Positions 34,887-43,682 of a DNA stretch of 64,000 nt are shown piece after piece. The stretch spans positions 62,001 through 126,000 of the forward strand of contig DHVR01000068.1 of assembly GCA_002412765.1 (NCBI GenBank). The letters run 5' to 3'. Position 1 is the first letter of the stretch, and each line of letters opens with the position of its first letter. The translations under genes and the position numbers were made by a program. This DNA is from Leptolinea sp. UBA5203. Lineage in GTDB: Bacteria; Chloroflexota; Anaerolineae; Anaerolineales; Anaerolineaceae. The notes under the pieces were generated by a model that made no database searches, was not told the origin of the DNA, and was given only the letters and a program-made list of their open reading frames with translations.

Positions 34887-34900
34887 AGAACTTTTGTTCT
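34887..34900 (-). promoter_or_regulatory. LexA/DinR-type SOS box upstream of dinB
   Basis: Perfect palindrome AGAAC-4 bp-GTTCT, matching the Gram-positive LexA core GAAC-N4-GTTC. It lies 11 bp before the dinB ATG, just downstream of a TATAAT box (34904-34909 on the minus strand), where bound LexA would block transcription. Confidence 0.72.
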
Positions 34901-34921
34901 TTTATTATATCACGTTCAGGC

Positions 34922-34949
34922 AAAAAAACAGCCCGTATTGCGGGCTGTT
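34922..34949 (-). terminator. Rho-independent terminator of the CBM9-like gene
   Basis: AACAGCCCG (34927-34935) pairs with CGGGCTGTT (34941-34949), loop of 5 nt; on the minus strand it is followed by a T run. Confidence 0.88.
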
Positions 34950-34956
34950 CGTTTTC

Positions 34957-35862
34957 TTATTGGGTCAGAAGTAGCTGTCCCCAGGATGTTGGGTCCAACA
35001 AATGCCGCCCCGGAACACAGGAAATCATACTCTGTTGGATATTTTCACTGGTATTGTCGTTATCGGACACCGAGAAAGCAAATCCATAGGTCGCCCAAGC
35101 ATAAGGTGAAACACCCAGTACACTCCATGGGATGGCCGCTTCCACACGGGTGATGCCATCCGACCGTACAGAGCCGATTACAACACCATTGCGAGCCCCA
35201 CCGCCGCTGCGCGGGAACCAGGCTACGGCTTCTTTTGTCCCATTGACATCAGGCTTGCCGGGAGATATACCAAGTTGATAATCATCGCCGGACATTTCAG
35301 CCCAATAAAAGTCCTCGTAAAGATAGGAATCAAAAAGAAGTTCCAGGCTATCTCCCTTATATAGGTCCTGACCGGAGGCATTCTGGGCATACACATCATC
35401 GGTTATTTTTGTAGCCAGGTAGAGATTGTTCCAATCCCAGCCGATACGCAGGGAAGCACCGAGGTCTGTTTCCCCGCTGCGTTCGCCCGCACCATACACC
35501 ACAGCGTTACAGTTGTACGCCGTGTTGCTCCACTCATCCCAAACTCCGTCGATAACCGGCGGCGAATAGAGATATGTGGCAAAGAAGGTGCCCCCTCCAC
35601 GATTAGGCAAAGGTGTACCTGTAAGCGTAGCGGTTGGCGTTACTGTGCTGGTGAATGTCAGACTTGGTTCAGGCGTGGCTGTTAGCGGCTCGGTCGTGAC
35701 AGTTGCCGGATCCATCGTCGCTGCCGAAGGGACTTCCATCGTTGCGATCAGGATTATGGGTGTCTGAGTTACCAAGGAAACGGTACTACCGGTTAGTTGA
35801 CATGCACTCATACCCATTGCCAGACTCAAGAATAATAGCATTGCCGTACTTCGTTTTCTCAT
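34957..35862 (-). CDS. Lipoprotein with CBM9-like carbohydrate-binding domain
   Basis: About 301 residues from the ATG at 35862; an ATG four codons upstream is possible but its ribosome site would be too close. The lipobox is GMSAC (Cys near 21). A Thr/Pro/Ser-rich linker (about 25-95) leads to a beta-sandwich with PPVIDGVWDEW, the CBM9 start, followed by NNLYLATKITDD and DSLELLFD. CBM9-type domains bind the ends of sugar chains, or in some proteins are general surface binders. No catalytic domain is attached. It has its own terminator and is probably a single-gene unit. Confidence 0.82.
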   Translation of the reverse strand: MRKRSTAMLLFLSLAMGMSACQLTGSTVSLVTQTPIILIATMEVPSAATMDPATVTTEPLTATPEPSLTFTSTVTPTATLTGTPLPNRGGGTFFATYLYSPPVIDGVWDEWSNTAYNCNAVVYGAGERSGETDLGASLRIGWDWNNLYLATKITDDVYAQNASGQDLYKGDSLELLFDSYLYEDFYWAEMSGDDYQLGISPGKPDVNGTKEAVAWFPRSGGGARNGVVIGSVRSDGITRVEAAIPWSVLGVSPYAWATYGFAFSVSDNDNTSENIQQSMISCVPGRHLLDPTSWGQLLLTQ

Positions 35863-36056
35863 CCTATTACCCATCCTTTCTAGATTCTCTATGATTATAG
35901 CGTGAAGTAGAGACGAAAGAAAGAATATTCCGAGATCTTCACCAATTCTTCTTCTTAGATATTTTTCTTGATATTTTTCACCTTATTTGTGGATATTTTA
36001 GTCATATAAACCAAAATGATGATATAAAAATCAACCTTTTCTGTATATCCCATGTC

Positions 36057-36085
36057 TTTACCAAACCTATCTTTATTGCTACAAT
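36057..36085 (+). promoter_or_regulatory. Candidate promoter of adhE
   Basis: TTTACC (36057-36062), a 17-bp spacer and TACAAT (36080-36085). The predicted start near 36092 places the Rex-type palindrome right after it. Confidence 0.5.
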
Positions 36086-36096
36086 AAAAACATAGA

Positions 36097-36114
36097 TTGT
36101 GAAATTAATCACAA
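36097..36114 (+). promoter_or_regulatory. Rex operator upstream of adhE
   Basis: TTGTGAAATTAATCACAA, 18 bp, is one base away from the Rex consensus TTGTGAA-N4-TTCACAA. It lies between the candidate promoter and the adhE start. Rex releases DNA at high NADH, so adhE would be induced when NADH builds up. No rex gene is in the window. Confidence 0.78.
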
Positions 36115-36145
36115 ACTACATTATCAAAGATACATGGAGTACAAG

Positions 36146-38779
36146 ATGATGTCCAAAAAAGAATCCGTTTCAAGTGAAACGTCACCACTCACCAGTATGA
36201 CTCCCATGGAGGAATTGAACGCCCTGATCGCCCGGGTTCAAGCTGCGCAGAGAAAATTTTCAACGTATTCACAGCAACAGGTGGATGCAATTTTCCGTGC
36301 AGCATCCATTGCGGCAAATGCAGAACGCATTACCCTTGCCAAGGAAGCTGTTACAGAAACTGGCATGGGCATCGTGGAAGATAAAGTGATTAAAAATCAT
36401 TTTGCCGCTGAATACATCTACAACAAATACCGCACAACACAAACCTGCGGTGTAATCGAATTCGATCCCACCTTTGGCATTGAAAAAGTAGCAGAACCGG
36501 TAGGTGTGATCTGCGGTATCATCCCTACCACTAACCCAACTTCCACAACGATTTTCAAATCCCTGATTGCCTTGAAAACGCGCAATGCAATCATATTTTC
36601 TCCCCACCCGCGTGCCAAACAATGCACGGTACATGCTGCTAAAATCATCCTGGATGCCGCCGTAAAAGCTGGAGCGCCGGCTGATATTATTGGCTGGATT
36701 GAGAACCCTACCATTGAATTAGCCAATGCCTTGATGACCCACAGCGGCATCAATTTAATCCTGGCCACGGGAGGACCAGGCATGGTCAAAGCCGCTTATA
36801 GCAGCGGAATTCCCGCAATCGGGGTTGGCGCAGGCAATACCCCAGCCTTAATCGATGAGACGGCTGATATCCGTATGGCAGTAAATTCTATCTTGATGAG
36901 CAAGACTTTTGATAATGGTGTTGTGTGTGCCTCAGAACAATGTCTGGTTGTTCACACCGATGTATACGATGAAGTCATTGCCGAATTCAAGAGCCGGGAC
37001 GGCTATGTCCTCTCCAAAGAGGAGAAGGCAAGTTTGGCAGCGATCATGATCAATCCAAAGTCCTGTGCTATCAGCCCGGCTATCGTCGGTCAATCTGCAC
37101 CTAAAATCGCTGAAATGGCCGGTATTCAGGTTCCACCCACTACCAAATTGCTGATCGCTGAAATTGATAAAGTTGTTCCTGAGGAAGCCTTTGCCCACGA
37201 GAAACTCTCCCCGGTGCTTGGCATAATGCGCTGTACAAGTTTTGAGCAGGGTATTAAATTCGCAAGTCAATTAGTGGAGCTGGGTGGTATTGGTCACACC
37301 TCTGTAATTTATACAGATAAACGGAATCATGACCGCATCCACCAATTCGGTACGGAGATGCGAACCGGTCGTGTTCTAAGTAATATGCCATCCTCTCAGG
37401 GAGCGATCGGAGATATTTACAATTTTCGTCTGGAGCCTTCCCTGACGTTGGGCTGCGGAAGCTGGGGCGGGAACTCCGTCAGTGAGAATGTGGGTGTAAA
37501 ACATCTAATGAATATCAAAACCGTTGCAGAAAGAAGAGAAAATATGTTGTGGTTTCGTGTCCCACCTAAAATATACCTGAAATCCGGCTGTCTGCCTGTA
37601 GCCTTGCAAGATCTAACTGGCAAGAAACGCGCCTTCATCATTACCGATTCCGCCCTGTTCAATTTAGGTTTCGTGGAAAAAATCACCTCCATTCTTGAAC
37701 CAATGGGCATTGAGTGCGAATGTTTTCATCAGGTACAGCCCGACCCGACCCTTTCAACCGTTCAACAAGGTGTTGCCCTCATTAACGCCTTTAAACCGGA
37801 TGTTGTTATAGCGTTGGGAGGCGGTTCCCCCATGGATGCCGCCAAGATCATCTGGATGCTTTATGAACATCCGGAGGTAGATTTTGAAGGACTCTCCTTG
37901 CGTTTTATGGATATTCGAAAACGTATTTATACATTTCCCTTGATGGGGCAGAAAGCCATGATGGTCGCCATCCCGACAACCTCTGGTACCGGATCGGAAG
38001 TGACGCCTTTCGCCGTCATAACCGATGATCGCAGCGGATTGAAATATCCCATTGCAGATTACTCGCTCACTCCGGATATCGCGATTGTGGATGCTGACCT
38101 GGTGCGTCAAATGCCAAAAAGCCTGGTGGCCGCTGGTGGTTTCGACGCGATCGTCCACAATATCGAGGCCATTGTCTCTGTAACCGCCACGGATTACACC
38201 ACCGGCATTGCGCTGGAATCCCTTCGGGTATTATTCAAATATTTACAGCGTTCCTTCGATCTTGGTGCCGAGGACCTTCGTGCTCAGGAAAAAGTGCATA
38301 ACGCTTCCACAATGGCCGGTATGGCATTCGCGAACGCATTTCTGGGTATTTGCCACTCCATGGCTCATAAACTCGGTGCTGAATTCCATATTCCCCACGG
38401 TATCGCTAATGCTCTGCTGCTGCCTACTGTGGTGCGATTCAACGCAACGGACAACCCCACCAAACAAGCAGCCTTCCCACAGTACCGCTATCCGGGAGCA
38501 ATTGTTCGATATACGCGTATTGCGGATTTCCTAAACCTGGGTGGCGACACCAGCGAAGAGAAAATTGAAGCTCTAATCAACGCCCTGGAAGATATGAAAA
38601 CCGGGTTGAAAATTCCCCGCACAATTCAAGAATACGGCATTCCTGAGAAGGAGTTTTTATCAAAAGTTGAGCATCTCGCCGAAGAGGCGTTTGATGACCA
38701 GTGCACCGGTACCAATCCGCGCTACCCGTTGATCAGTGAATTACGCGAATTATATCTGAAAGCTTATTACGGGAAGTAG
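36146..38779 (+). CDS. adhE: Bifunctional acetaldehyde-CoA/alcohol dehydrogenase
   Basis: About 877 residues from the ATG at 36146, which has GGAG 6 bp upstream; an upstream ATG at 36134 overlaps that site. The N-terminal part (about 1-440) is an acylating aldehyde dehydrogenase with the catalytic cysteine in NGVVCASEQ (near 255). The C-terminal part (about 455-875) is an iron-dependent alcohol dehydrogenase with GGGSPMDAAK and the iron-site histidines in HSMAHKLGAEFHIPHG. It reduces acetyl-CoA to ethanol with NADH, or runs in reverse, and forms spirosomes in other bacteria. Length fits the family. A Rex box lies upstream, as in fermentative bacteria. Confidence 0.96.
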   Translation: MMSKKESVSSETSPLTSMTPMEELNALIARVQAAQRKFSTYSQQQVDAIFRAASIAANAERITLAKEAVTETGMGIVEDKVIKNHFAAEYIYNKYRTTQTCGVIEFDPTFGIEKVAEPVGVICGIIPTTNPTSTTIFKSLIALKTRNAIIFSPHPRAKQCTVHAAKIILDAAVKAGAPADIIGWIENPTIELANALMTHSGINLILATGGPGMVKAAYSSGIPAIGVGAGNTPALIDETADIRMAVNSILMSKTFDNGVVCASEQCLVVHTDVYDEVIAEFKSRDGYVLSKEEKASLAAIMINPKSCAISPAIVGQSAPKIAEMAGIQVPPTTKLLIAEIDKVVPEEAFAHEKLSPVLGIMRCTSFEQGIKFASQLVELGGIGHTSVIYTDKRNHDRIHQFGTEMRTGRVLSNMPSSQGAIGDIYNFRLEPSLTLGCGSWGGNSVSENVGVKHLMNIKTVAERRENMLWFRVPPKIYLKSGCLPVALQDLTGKKRAFIITDSALFNLGFVEKITSILEPMGIECECFHQVQPDPTLSTVQQGVALINAFKPDVVIALGGGSPMDAAKIIWMLYEHPEVDFEGLSLRFMDIRKRIYTFPLMGQKAMMVAIPTTSGTGSEVTPFAVITDDRSGLKYPIADYSLTPDIAIVDADLVRQMPKSLVAAGGFDAIVHNIEAIVSVTATDYTTGIALESLRVLFKYLQRSFDLGAEDLRAQEKVHNASTMAGMAFANAFLGICHSMAHKLGAEFHIPHGIANALLLPTVVRFNATDNPTKQAAFPQYRYPGAIVRYTRIADFLNLGGDTSEEKIEALINALEDMKTGLKIPRTIQEYGIPEKEFLSKVEHLAEEAFDDQCTGTNPRYPLISELRELYLKAYYGK

Positions 38780-38795
38780 ATTTTATTCAATGCAC

Positions 38796-38819
38796 CCCGG
38801 CGGCTCAAAAGCCGCCGGG
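38796..38819 (+). terminator. GC-rich hairpin after adhE
   Basis: Perfect stem CCCGGCGGCT (38796-38805) with AGCCGCCGGG (38810-38819), loop CAAA. No T tail follows, so it is either a rho-dependent or 3'-protecting element, or a REP unit. Confidence 0.6.
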
Positions 38820-39038
38820 ATCAGTTCTTGCGCTATAACGAAGGTGCAGAATATTCAACCAGAGCATAAATAGCTGGGAAATCATGGATCTGGCCAGCAA
38901 ACCATAATCTGCATGTTCTAAAATCCCATTTCATGAATGGACCCAAGCAAATCACATTTCATGTCTGGCTTTCTTCTAGACTCGATAAGTAAAATGAATT
39001 GGTCATGACCCTTAATTACAGGTATAATTTTTTTAGCA

Positions 39039-39689
39039 ATGTCAACTACTGAGTCTCTTATCCCTGAAATCAAAGTCATCTTGTTTTGCTTGAAAGAAGA
39101 GGCATTACAGGTCTTGGTACACCCTTCTGACTCCCAGAATCGAGTAGATTTTCCTACCGGTTTGATCGAAGCCGGGAGTTCCCTGGAAGGAAATGTCCAA
39201 AACTGCCTCAGAAAACTGCTGCCGGCTGATGAAATTTATCTGGAACAGCTTTTTACTTATGGGGATGGGCTGGTTGAACAGGGTCAGCGTCATTTATCCG
39301 TGGTGTATTTTGCGCTGCTGCCAAATAATAAAAGTGATTTTACCCATCACCATGTGATCTGGAAACCGGTCTTAGAACGGAATAGTTTTCCTGAATATGA
39401 ATTGGAAATCTTGGATTATGCCTTGCGCCGACTGCGCTATAAACTGGAATACACAGCCGTAGGATTTGAACTGCTGCCTGAGACTTTCAGCTTATCTGAA
39501 TTACAGCGTACTTATGAGATCATCCTGGATGAACCCCTGGATAAACGCAATTTTCGCCGCCGTATCCTGCAAGCCAATATCATTGAACCCACAACCTATC
39601 GCAAGACCGGCGAAGGCCGTCCGGCAGCCCTTTACCGTTACCGTTCGGATGCTGTGGCAGAAATCAAAGCCCGGCGCCTGTTTCCCTAG
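39039..39689 (+). CDS. NrtR-like regulator: degenerate NUDIX plus winged helix
   Basis: Protein of 216 residues. The N-terminal domain (about 10-140) has the NUDIX fold, but the Nudix box reads TGLIEAGSSLEGNVQNCLR, without the RE and EE glutamates, so it should not hydrolyse nucleotides. The C-terminal part (about 150-215) is a winged helix: FSLSELQRTYEIIL, KRNFRRRI, then the wing GEGRPAALYRY. This is the layout of NrtR, which controls NAD metabolism by sensing ADP-ribose or related ligands. No NAD genes are adjacent. A TATAAT box (39023-39028) lies 10 bp before the ATG, so the leader is nearly absent. Confidence 0.8.
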   Translation: MSTTESLIPEIKVILFCLKEEALQVLVHPSDSQNRVDFPTGLIEAGSSLEGNVQNCLRKLLPADEIYLEQLFTYGDGLVEQGQRHLSVVYFALLPNNKSDFTHHHVIWKPVLERNSFPEYELEILDYALRRLRYKLEYTAVGFELLPETFSLSELQRTYEIILDEPLDKRNFRRRILQANIIEPTTYRKTGEGRPAALYRYRSDAVAEIKARRLFP

Positions 39690-39750
39690 TTAAGTCAATC
39701 CCTCGCAGACCAATATCAGCTTCCAACTTCTTCATTTCCCAGTAATTCTT

Positions 39751-40362
39751 TCAAGATTCGGGTTTGATTAGCCCCTCTAATAAGATATCCATTGAAGTAT
39801 CGATCTCTTGGAAAACATCATCAGAACGGATAGCATCATTTTCTGCAAACTGCAAAGATAAAATGCCCTGGATCACATAAATCAAGGCTTTACCCACACT
39901 GCCCACTTTTTCAGGTGAACAGTATCCAGCTCGAATTAGAAATTCAAATCCTTGAGCGAATTGTCCACGATATTCCTCTGTCTCAACTAGACTGGGACTC
40001 TTCTTTTGAGATTTATCCAAAGAACGAAAGTAGAAAAAGCGGAAGACGGCTGGATGGTCCAGATAATATTTTGCATAAGCATGAAACAATTTCTTAAGGT
40101 CAGCTACACTCTCAACTGGTCCTTTGAATGAAACCTCAAGATGATCTGCCACATCCTTGATTAGCAAATTTCTGGCATACCATAACATTTCATCCAGATT
40201 GTCAAAATGATTGTATATGGTCGCGAAAGAATAACCGGCTTTTTCCGCCACTTTGCGGATGGAAACAGCCTCTTCACCTTCTTCCAAAATGATTTGCCGG
40301 GTGATCTCGGCAAAGTATTGTTTTACCCGTTCGGATTTTTTTTGGTCATTTACTTTAACCAT
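39751..40362 (-). CDS. TetR-family regulator
   Basis: Protein of 203 residues, the usual length. The N-terminal helix-turn-helix is clear: VRKVAEKAGYSFATIYNHF-type sequence around residues 30-50 (SIRKVAEKAG then SFATIYNHF). The C-terminal part is the helical ligand-binding and dimer domain. It overlaps the upstream gene for a membrane protein by 8 bp, so both are on one transcript. A perfect palindrome before that gene is the likely operator, suggesting autoregulation. The ligand is unknown. Confidence 0.9.
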   Translation of the reverse strand: MVKVNDQKKSERVKQYFAEITRQIILEEGEEAVSIRKVAEKAGYSFATIYNHFDNLDEMLWYARNLLIKDVADHLEVSFKGPVESVADLKKLFHAYAKYYLDHPAVFRFFYFRSLDKSQKKSPSLVETEEYRGQFAQGFEFLIRAGYCSPEKVGSVGKALIYVIQGILSLQFAENDAIRSDDVFQEIDTSMDILLEGLIKPES

Positions 40363-41110
40363 GGACTATTTCCGTCGGTTGATCCGCGGATGATTTCAGG
40401 GAACGATAGATGCGCAGTGTATCCACCAACATGCCAGCAAACCAGAGAATATAGATGGGGCCAGCAATGATAAGAATCAAATCCGGTACTGAAAAACGGA
40501 AATACCCCAGAAGATGTTGACATAAATCGAGACCGTTGGCAATCAAACCAGAGATGGCAGTTACTTTTCCAAACTGAGGACTGCGCAGCATCACCAGGCT
40601 GACCAGTACTCCACCACCTTGCAAAAACAAACCTGTGAAAAAGCCCGAGGTGCTATTCCATAAATTGCGGGCTATGACGGCTTCCCCGGCAGCCAGCAAT
40701 TGCTGACGAATCCCAGGGTCGGTGGTTGCCCAATATTTCTCCCCCAGATACAACATGGAAAAACCGGAATGCGCACTAACGCATAAGATTGCGGCGGTAA
40801 AAATCATCAAACCACCCACCAGCGAGAGGGTCAAATGTTTCCGTGCCAGAAAATAGAAAATCCCGAGGAAAGTAAACAGGTATAACACCACCAAGGTAAC
40901 GGAGAAGATATCATCCATCAGGAAGCCAATCCATTTGTTTTCCTGCATTGTTGCAAAAAATGAGACTGCATCATCCACTTGAAATCCCCAGGCAATCATG
41001 ACCGCTGCACCGGCAACGATACTAACTAACTGTAGGATCAATGATCCAATACTGACACGCAACAGCGAACGCAGCTGCGAAGGATGAATTTTCAAAGATT
41101 GTGAATTCAC
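40355..41110 (-). CDS. Six-helix membrane protein (DUF4386-like)
   Basis: Protein of 251 residues starting at a GTG with an AAGGAGTC site. Six hydrophobic segments are seen (about 20-42, 60-85, 93-113, 150-170, 180-200, 208-232). The layout and the block GLIANGLDLCQHLLG resemble DUF4386 proteins, but I am not sure of the family. Its stop overlaps the TetR start by 8 bp. Since it is encoded with a TetR regulator behind a palindrome, it is the probable target of that regulator and may handle a small hydrophobic compound or membrane stress. Confidence 0.65.
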   Translation of the reverse strand: MNSQSLKIHPSQLRSLLRVSIGSLILQLVSIVAGAAVMIAWGFQVDDAVSFFATMQENKWIGFLMDDIFSVTLVVLYLFTFLGIFYFLARKHLTLSLVGGLMIFTAAILCVSAHSGFSMLYLGEKYWATTDPGIRQQLLAAGEAVIARNLWNSTSGFFTGLFLQGGGVLVSLVMLRSPQFGKVTAISGLIANGLDLCQHLLGYFRFSVPDLILIIAGPIYILWFAGMLVDTLRIYRSLKSSADQPTEIVHG

Positions 41111-41163
41111 GATAAGACTCCTTAAGATTATTATTCTATTATATATACAATTGCTTTATTTTT

Positions 41164-41178
41164 TATAACACTGTTATA
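41164..41178. promoter_or_regulatory. Candidate TetR operator
   Basis: Perfect 15-bp palindrome TATAACA-C-TGTTATA about 55 bp before the GTG start of the membrane protein/TetR operon. It lies just upstream of a TATAAT-like box on the minus strand, so it overlaps the -35 region. Confidence 0.6.
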
Positions 41179-41331
41179 TTATTTCATTTTTATCCATCTG
41201 TCAATACCACAAACATTCAGGTTGAACTTGAAGTGCGAATGTCTATTAAAAACAAAAAAGGATATATAAACACGGTCTGTTTGAAACACAGACCGGGGGG
41301 GTTATCGCTAAGTTGTGGTCAAATAAGGGAT

Positions 41332-42261
41332 TTATTCATCCATGCGAGAGAGAATTCGTTGGGCCAGATAAGTAATCCAAACCGAGGGCTCTTTTTTTTG
41401 CCCAAACTCCCAGTCTGCCCAGGGGCGATAGATGGATTCTGGAGTAAATTGCCCATTTGCATCCTGTTTGGCACGCAGGATCGCAGTTATCTCTTGTATC
41501 TGTTGAGTTGATCTGGTCCACTTAAAGCGGGTCATCACCTCCAAAAAATGCAGCAAATCGTACCAAATGAGAGGCGCCTTCAGTTTTTGAAAATCCGTGC
41601 CCATGGCAAACAAATAAGGTTTATGTACTTTGCGCTGATCCCATAATGACAACAAACCCTCACCCGCCTGTCGCGTAACTTCATGATTCTGATATCGCGG
41701 ATCAAGCGACATGAGTTTTAACATCAACAAGGTAGCAAAAGGGCATATGTCGCTGGCCTTTCCCGGTCCGCGGAATTTCCCCAAAAGCGGGTCAATTCTG
41801 CACGGCCAGCCGTCCTCTTTGTGAAGATTAACCAGAAAGGTAATTCCTTCCGCGGCCTGTCCCACAGACAATGCCCCAGACTGAAGTGCAAGGGTATAAA
41901 CCAATGGCGCATCGCATAGCATCCAGTGCCAATCCGGTCCACCCTTGCCGCCATAGGCTGCCTGGATTTGTATGCGGGTTTGTAAAATCCCTTCGCTGGA
42001 AACGTGCTGCAAAACGGAGTCCATCAAATCCTTGATTTCCGGTACAGCAACGGATAAACCAATGTCGGTCAAGAATACGGCCTGATGCAGAATATGATCG
42101 GCTGTTTTGTGGCTTTTCAGGACAGCGCTTTCCCATCCGGAAAGCCCGTTTAATAAGTCACTGACTGCCAGTGTCTTGACCACCGCAGCGAAGCGATCAT
42201 CTTCGGACCGCTCATCGGGTATAACCAGCTTCATCCACTCAGGGTTATCAGTTTGATTCAT
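41332..42261 (-). CDS. Alpha-alpha-toroid protein (prenyltransferase/terpene cyclase-like fold)
   Basis: Protein of 309 residues, all-helical, with repeated motifs such as EDGWPCRIDPLLGKF, IYRPWADWEFGQKK and DANGQFTPES. These are like the inner-outer helix repeats with Gly-Trp or Phe signatures of the prenyltransferase and squalene-cyclase toroid fold. Neither the DXDD nor the zinc ligand set is complete, so an enzymatic role is not clear; related proteins are annotated as prenyltransferase-like hypotheticals. It stands alone between the TetR operon and the AraC operon, both facing left. Confidence 0.6.
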   Translation of the reverse strand: MNQTDNPEWMKLVIPDERSEDDRFAAVVKTLAVSDLLNGLSGWESAVLKSHKTADHILHQAVFLTDIGLSVAVPEIKDLMDSVLQHVSSEGILQTRIQIQAAYGGKGGPDWHWMLCDAPLVYTLALQSGALSVGQAAEGITFLVNLHKEDGWPCRIDPLLGKFRGPGKASDICPFATLLMLKLMSLDPRYQNHEVTRQAGEGLLSLWDQRKVHKPYLFAMGTDFQKLKAPLIWYDLLHFLEVMTRFKWTRSTQQIQEITAILRAKQDANGQFTPESIYRPWADWEFGQKKEPSVWITYLAQRILSRMDE

Positions 42262-42351
42262 ATTTCAACCCAAACGAAAATATATAGAATTTTTATTCTA
42301 TTTTACGAGTTTTCTATTTGCTTTACAATCCCCCATGCAAAATCAGTCTGC

Positions 42352-42777
42352 TTAGCGCAGTAAAGGCAGACTGCCGGTCAGTTTATTAATCTTCTTCTTG
42401 CTGCCGTAGATTGCCAGACCCAGATAAACATGCTCCTCTTCTGCGGTGAATCTGGCCTTCTGCATGTACTCGCTATAAACCCTACATCCCTGGGCGACAT
42501 CGGAAAAGTCGACCACCAGCAAGTCTGCATTGTCTGCCTCAAACAGCTTTCTCCGTAATTCACGCAGCAAGTCCTTGTTGCCTTTCAGGATTGGCACTGG
42601 GATGGAAATAATCCCAGCATGCCGGCACCCTGAGCCGTCCATCACGTCCTGACCGACACACTCGGGAACCTGCTTGCCCAAGGTAATCCCCAGGATGGCA
42701 GCTGTATTGGCTAAAATGCCACTGGGCAGTTCCTCGTCTGCGATGATGACGCACTTGGTCTCTACAGCATCCGTCAT
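42352..42777 (-). CDS. DUF2000 family protein
   Basis: Protein of 141 residues. The family blocks are present: KCVIIADEELPSGILANTAAILGI (shown in part) near the start and ISIPVPILKG near residue 56. Function is unknown; some members resemble peptidyl-tRNA hydrolase II folds. It overlaps the EamA transporter gene by 4 bp (ATGA) and is the third gene of the AraC-EamA-DUF2000 operon, an arrangement known in other bacteria. Confidence 0.82.
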   Translation of the reverse strand: MTDAVETKCVIIADEELPSGILANTAAILGITLGKQVPECVGQDVMDGSGCRHAGIISIPVPILKGNKDLLRELRRKLFEADNADLLVVDFSDVAQGCRVYSEYMQKARFTAEEEHVYLGLAIYGSKKKINKLTGSLPLLR

Positions 42778-43682
42778 TTGGCTTGACTCTCGTTATTTTT
42801 GAAATTCAACTTCCCTTCCGATAAATACAAGCCAAGCAAGGTCAATAGTGAGCCAGTTATGGCCACCCAGGTGATCTCTTCGTGCAAGATGACGGCAGAC
42901 GCCACCACGGCAATCACTGGGATCAGGTAGATATAAACACTGGTTTTGACCGCGCCCAAAATACCCACTGACCAGTTCCAGGTGACATAGCAGATGGCCG
43001 AAGCACCCATCCCGAGAAAAAGTAAATTCAATAAATTTTTTAGATTAAAGAATTGTGCAGCTTTCACATCAAAACCGGTCAGCAGTAAGACAGGAGCCAT
43101 GAAGATTAATCCATAAAAAAAGATTTTCCGGGTCACTCCTATGGTATTAAGCTGCAAACGGCTGATTTTACGCATGAAAATGGAATACATGGCCCAGACT
43201 GCTGCAGCCAATACCGCCAGCACATCCCCCAGGGGATTGAGTTTAAGAATAAAGCTGCCGTTGAAACTGATCAGTATGATACCGGTGATGGAAAGCAAAA
43301 AGCCGGTCAGAAAGAGGGGAGAAAGTTTGTCCTCTTTTAAGAAGATGGACGATAGAATGGCGGTGAATAATGGCGCGATGGCCACGATTACGCCCACGTT
43401 GGAGGCCAGAGAATAATCCAGGGCATAGTTTTCGCACAGGAAATAGAGGGTCACCCCGCATAAACCTGCGCCGATAAATAACCATTCTTCTTTGAAGGCA
43501 CGGAACAGAATTTTCCGGGGGTAGACCAGCCAGAGACATAAATAGCCGATCAGAAACCGAATCATCAGGATTTCAACCGGCGAAAAATCATCCAGTAAGA
43601 CTTTTGTGGAGATAAAAGTGGTCCCCCACAAGAGGATGGTTAAAAAGGCTGAGAGATGCCCCAACGTTGTATTGTCTTTCAT
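42774..43682 (-). CDS. EamA/DMT-family transporter
   Basis: Protein of 302 residues with ten hydrophobic segments in two repeats of five, the EamA fold. The first repeat starts LSAFLTILLWGTTFISTKVLL and the second around residue 150 with LAVLAAAVWAMYSIF. It exports small metabolites such as amino acids or their derivatives. It is co-transcribed with the AraC regulator upstream (overlap 4 bp) and the DUF2000 protein downstream (overlap 4 bp), so it is probably the regulated function of the operon. Confidence 0.9.
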   Translation of the reverse strand: MKDNTTLGHLSAFLTILLWGTTFISTKVLLDDFSPVEILMIRFLIGYLCLWLVYPRKILFRAFKEEWLFIGAGLCGVTLYFLCENYALDYSLASNVGVIVAIAPLFTAILSSIFLKEDKLSPLFLTGFLLSITGIILISFNGSFILKLNPLGDVLAVLAAAVWAMYSIFMRKISRLQLNTIGVTRKIFFYGLIFMAPVLLLTGFDVKAAQFFNLKNLLNLLFLGMGASAICYVTWNWSVGILGAVKTSVYIYLIPVIAVVASAVILHEEITWVAITGSLLTLLGLYLSEGKLNFKNNESQAK

